Shown: in pieces, positions 61,374 through 64,000 of the stretch
Layout of the letters: each line of letters opens with the position of its first letter
Numbering within the stretch: position 1 is the first letter of the stretch
Notes under the pieces: generated by a model
Told to the model about the DNA's origin: nothing
The model's input: only the letters and a program-made list of their open reading frames with translations
Database searches by the model: none
Made by a program: the position numbers and the translations under genes
Origin: Pirellulaceae bacterium
Lineage (GTDB): Bacteria; Planctomycetota; Planctomycetia; Pirellulales; Pirellulaceae
Assembly: GCA_022448315.1 (NCBI GenBank)
Contig: JAKVCA010000017.1
Coordinates: forward strand, 88,220 to 152,219
Length of the DNA: 64,000 nucleotides
Direction of reading: 5' to 3'

Positions 61374-62882
61374 ATGTTACCATCGACTCGTGACGAAGCG
61401 ATTGAGTTTCTGATGCGATCGATCAACTACGAAAGATGCGATCCCGGTGTTGGCACGGACGCTTCGTTCAAGCTGCACACGATGCATTGGCTGGCCAAAC
61501 GATTCGGCGACCCACACCGGGACTACCCGGTTATTCATGTTGCAGGAACCAAGGGCAAAGGGTCGACGGCGACGATGATTGCTGAGATGCTCTCTCATGC
61601 AGGCATTCGAACGGGGCTCTATACCTCACCCCACCTTCATCGGCTTGAAGAGCGGTTGGCGATCGATGGGGCGATGATTTCTGAAACGCAACTTTTGGAG
61701 GTGGTTCAGGATCTCGCCAGGGTGGTCGATTCGTTACAAGGAGAAATCGACGGTGGCCAGTTTACCGGCAAGATGCCGACATTTTTTGAGTTGGTAACCA
61801 TGGCGGCCTTGCTGTTTTTCTCGCGTCGTCAAGTCGATGCGGCTGTCGTTGAAGTGGGATTGGGCGGTCGTCTGGACTCGACCAACGTCTGTCACGCGGA
61901 TGTTGGTGTCATCACGTCTATCAGTAAGGATCATATCCAACAGCTTGGGCATACATTGGATGCGATTGCTGGAGAGAAGGCAGGGATCATCAAGCCTGGC
62001 ATGCGGGTGGTCTCTGGGGTGCTGCAATCTGAAGCTGCCGAGGTCATCCGACAGCGTGCGGAAGAGGTGGACGCAGAACTTTATATTTTGGGCCGGGATT
62101 TCATCATCGAGCCAGAAAAAACGGTGGCTGCGAACGCGGTGACATCGGAGGGGCAGGCAAGTGAAACGGGAGCCGCGGTTACCCAAGATGCACGATATCA
62201 TTTTCGATGGCAGATCCCACCCTCGGAGTCGAAGAAGGCCCTCACGCCGGTTTCCGATCTCAAAATTGCACTGCGAGGGGCCCATCAAATGCGGAATGCC
62301 GGGCTTGCAATCGCGGCGACCCAACTATGCCGGGAACTTGAATTCTCAGTTCCCGCAAGGTCAATCCAGGCGGGAATTGGGACGGCGCGGCTGCCCGGAA
62401 GGATTGAGTTTCTTCGAGGGGCCATGCCCATCGTGGTGGACGTGGCTCACAATCCAGCCGCCATCCTTGCGCTGGTTGGTTCCTTGGAAGAGGAACGGAA
62501 GGCTTGTCGACGTACGGTGGTGATTTGTTCGATTAGTGTGGACAAGGACGCGAGGGAAATTTTGTCGCCGCTTCTTTCTTTCGCGGACACGCTCATTCTG
62601 ACCGCGTTTCAAGATAACCCTCGGGCGTTTTCTCCGAGGGCATTGTATGAAATCGCCTCCGAAGCCATGGGGCAAGCGGGCCATGAGGGCATGGCCCAAC
62701 TTAAAGTGCTTCCAGATCCCGACGCCGTGATGGCCTGGTTCACGTCCGCCGCTGACGCCCGCGACTTTGCCCTTGTCACGGGCTCTACGTTTCTTGTATC
62801 CGAGCTCCGTCATCCACTCCAGCAATGGAATCAGCGGCAACTGCCCGCGCTGGGTCAAGCTGCGACTCTTCCTTCGTCGTGA
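61374..62882 (+). CDS. folC: Folylpolyglutamate/dihydrofolate synthase
   Basis: 502 residues, longer than the typical 420-440. It adds glutamate to dihydropteroate and/or folates in the cytosol, an ATP-dependent Mur ligase-like step. Marks: VIHVAGTKGKGSTATMIAEML (ATP loop), GLYTSPHLHRLEERLAID, VEVGLGGRLDSTNV, TSISKDHIQQLGHTLDAIAGEKAGIIKPG, and VDVAHNPAAILALV. The extra length lies mainly in an insertion near 255-290 (VTSEGQASETGAAVTQDARYHFRWQIPPS) and a short C-terminal tail. The ATG at 61374 is supported by GGAAAA just upstream. It is monocistronic, with the next gene 419 bp away. Confidence 0.93.
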   Translation: MLPSTRDEAIEFLMRSINYERCDPGVGTDASFKLHTMHWLAKRFGDPHRDYPVIHVAGTKGKGSTATMIAEMLSHAGIRTGLYTSPHLHRLEERLAIDGAMISETQLLEVVQDLARVVDSLQGEIDGGQFTGKMPTFFELVTMAALLFFSRRQVDAAVVEVGLGGRLDSTNVCHADVGVITSISKDHIQQLGHTLDAIAGEKAGIIKPGMRVVSGVLQSEAAEVIRQRAEEVDAELYILGRDFIIEPEKTVAANAVTSEGQASETGAAVTQDARYHFRWQIPPSESKKALTPVSDLKIALRGAHQMRNAGLAIAATQLCRELEFSVPARSIQAGIGTARLPGRIEFLRGAMPIVVDVAHNPAAILALVGSLEEERKACRRTVVICSISVDKDAREILSPLLSFADTLILTAFQDNPRAFSPRALYEIASEAMGQAGHEGMAQLKVLPDPDAVMAWFTSAADARDFALVTGSTFLVSELRHPLQQWNQRQLPALGQAATLPSS

Positions 62883-63301
62883 ACGACGATGAAAGCCTGT
62901 CGGTTCAAGTGATGATTCTTCGGACTCACTAGTAGTGATGCGAGAAAATCTTGAGCCAATTGCAGCGCAATGGTAAGTTGACCGGTAAATAAATATGCTT
63001 ATTTTGCCTACCGTCTAGGTTGATCCTGACACGCTTTCTACTTTCGTAAATGATCCTTCGATCAGCTTGCTGTCTGAAGATGTGAAGGCTTCCTCGGGAC
63101 CTTGTTTTACGTCATCGACGCGACGATTGAATTCAAATTGCTCGGATGGGGAATATGGTTATGGGGGCGAGATGAAAATTCGTCCCGGATTCGTCGAACT
63201 CCTCAGCCGCGAAAGGTGAATCAAGAGGTCGCTTGGTTTTCGTCAATTAGCTTCGATCATGGTGAAATGCGGAACGCTGTTACTTGGTGGAGAGCCGTGT
63301 C
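62883..63301. other. Intergenic region with promoter-like boxes
   Basis: 419 bp before the DUF1501 gene. TTGACC (62978-62983) and TATTTT (63000-63005), 16 bp apart, resemble a sigma-70 type promoter on the plus strand about 300 bp upstream of the start codon. No gene or repeat seen; a 68-codon frame ending at 63308 lacks support. Confidence 0.4.
62978..63005 (+). promoter_or_regulatory. Promoter-like -35/-10 pair
   Basis: TTGACC (five of six consensus bases), a 16-bp AT-rich spacer and TATTTT (four of six) lie upstream of the DUF1501 gene, facing it. It is a weak prediction because the leader would be about 290 nt long. Confidence 0.35.
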
Positions 63302-64000
63302 ATGTTAACGATTTATGGACGCAGGGACGGAAAGAGGGAACGCTGTTGTGACGGTCAAAGCCGCCGCAACTTTCTCAAAATCGGTGGCATGGTGATGGGT
63401 AGTTTATCGCTTCCCGACGTGCTTCGAGCCGAGCAGCAGAGTGGCTCGAGTCACAAAGCCATCATCAACGTCTTTCTGCCAGGTGGCCCGCCGCACCAAG
63501 ATATGTGGGATGTCAAAGTTGACGCTCCTGCAGAAATTCGCGGTGAGTTCCAACCGATCAAGACTGCTGTGCCGGGAATTGAGATTTGCGAACTCTTTCC
63601 GCGGCTTGCAAATATCATGGACCGCCTTGTTCCCATTCGTACCATGGTGGGTGCGAGTGGTGCACACTATTCCACGGAGTGCATGACGGGTCGGCGGGAA
63701 AATAATCCCCCCGCCGGCGGTTGGCCCTCGATGGGAGCTTGGGTGTCGAAGATGCAGGGGCCGGTTAATCAGACGATCCCTCCTCACCTTAGCTTGTTCT
63801 ACAAAACGGGCCATGGCCCTTGGGGCGAGCCCGGAGGCGGCGGTTTTTTAGGCATCAAGCATGCTCCGTTCCGACTGGTGGGCGGCAAAGGGGAAACCAG
63901 CAAAGTGGACAACATGGTTCTCAAGAACATGACGCTGGAAAGATTGTCTGATCGCAGCAGTTTGCTGCATGCGATGGATCAGTTTCGGCGGGATTCGGAT
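63302..64000 (+). CDS. DUF1501 secreted protein (3' end cut by window edge)
   Basis: 233 codons are open to the window end. The Tat-type signal is near residues 21-45 (SRRNFLKIGGMVMGSLSLP). DUF1501 marks follow: KAIINVFLPGGPPHQDMWD, EIRGEFQPIKTAVPGIEICELFPRLA, LVPIRTMVGASGAHYSTECMTGR, and a GGWPSMGAWVS segment. It is a separate paralogue of the DUF1501 protein at 14.7-16 kb, with a shorter N-terminus and different start. A DUF1549/DUF1553 partner would be expected nearby, but none is upstream; it may lie beyond the right edge. Confidence 0.93.
   Translation, partial: MLTIYGRRDGKRERCCDGQSRRNFLKIGGMVMGSLSLPDVLRAEQQSGSSHKAIINVFLPGGPPHQDMWDVKVDAPAEIRGEFQPIKTAVPGIEICELFPRLANIMDRLVPIRTMVGASGAHYSTECMTGRRENNPPAGGWPSMGAWVSKMQGPVNQTIPPHLSLFYKTGHGPWGEPGGGGFLGIKHAPFRLVGGKGETSKVDNMVLKNMTLERLSDRSSLLHAMDQFRRDSD

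Noticed and set aside
62870-62891. CGTCGT-GA-ACGACG palindrome at the folC stop codon
   Set aside because: Short stem, no U-tract; it overlaps the coding end and is probably not a terminator.
1-64000. CRISPR arrays, insertion sequences, phage genes or defence islands
   Set aside because: No spaced direct repeats, transposase or integrase motifs, or known defence domains were seen; the region appears to be core chromosome.

Overview
The window looks like an ordinary chromosomal stretch from a member of the Planctomycetota (Pirellula/Rhodopirellula-like). The evidence is the set of families it carries: two DUF1501 proteins, a DUF1549/DUF1553 protein with a CxxCH motif, a DUF1559 pseudopilin-like protein with a small lipoprotein, a TIGR03009-type secreted protein, a Tat-dependent Gfo/Idh/MocA oxidoreductase, and several secreted proteins of the kind seen in that phylum. 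Genes are short transcription units on both strands. I see no rRNA, tRNA, CRISPR array, transposase or phage gene, and no obvious shift in base composition.

Layout. 1-8.6 kb: an edge-truncated HAD phosphatase, a TIGR03009-like secreted protein, two NfeD-family membrane proteins, a molybdopterin oxidoreductase fused to pentapeptide repeats, and an Uup-like ABC-F ATPase. 8.9-13.6 kb: a membrane glycosyltransferase, an isoaspartyl peptidase/asparaginase, panB, and a bactofilin-like membrane protein. 13.7-19 kb: a tightly packed minus-strand operon of DUF1549/DUF1553 (with a very long coiled coil), DUF1501 and WD40 proteins. 19-22.6 kb: rsfS, a Coa1-like protein, a threonine dehydratase-like enzyme and epmA. 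22.7-33 kb: an MMPL exporter, a long aspartate carbamoyltransferase, a dihydrodipicolinate-synthase-family lyase with an encapsulation-peptide-like tail, PolX, SelA and a secreted protein. 33.5-41.4 kb: guaB, a secreted protein, a TPR lipoprotein, a thioredoxin-like protein, a lysine-rich histone-H1-like protein, ettA and a DEDDh exonuclease.

41.4-50.9 kb: a proline-rich membrane-anchored protein, a three-gene envelope glycosylation unit (flippase-like, GT2, polytopic GT-C-like), sod, an SGNH hydrolase with an inserted TPR, and an lhgO-like FAD oxidase. 51-60.7 kb: a minus-strand block with the DUF1559 protein plus lipoprotein, a DoxX-like/Gfo-Idh-MocA pair, and an ABC exporter of ATPase, giant permease and TPR-like secreted protein. 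61.3-64 kb: folC and an edge-truncated DUF1501 protein.

Housekeeping pathways touched are pantothenate (panB), pyrimidine (pyrB), purine (guaB), folate (folC), translation support (rsfS, epmA, ettA, selA) and oxidative defence (sod). No complete defence or mobile system is visible. The most unusual observations are domain combinations: Moco domain plus pentapeptide repeats, DHDPS-family lyase plus encapsulation-like helix, DUF1553 split by a coiled coil, DoxX split by a coiled coil, and a tandem ClpP-like NfeD protein whose second half lacks the nucleophile. There is also an open N-terminal extension in frame with rsfS. All functional calls are from reading the translated sequence; no database search was possible.
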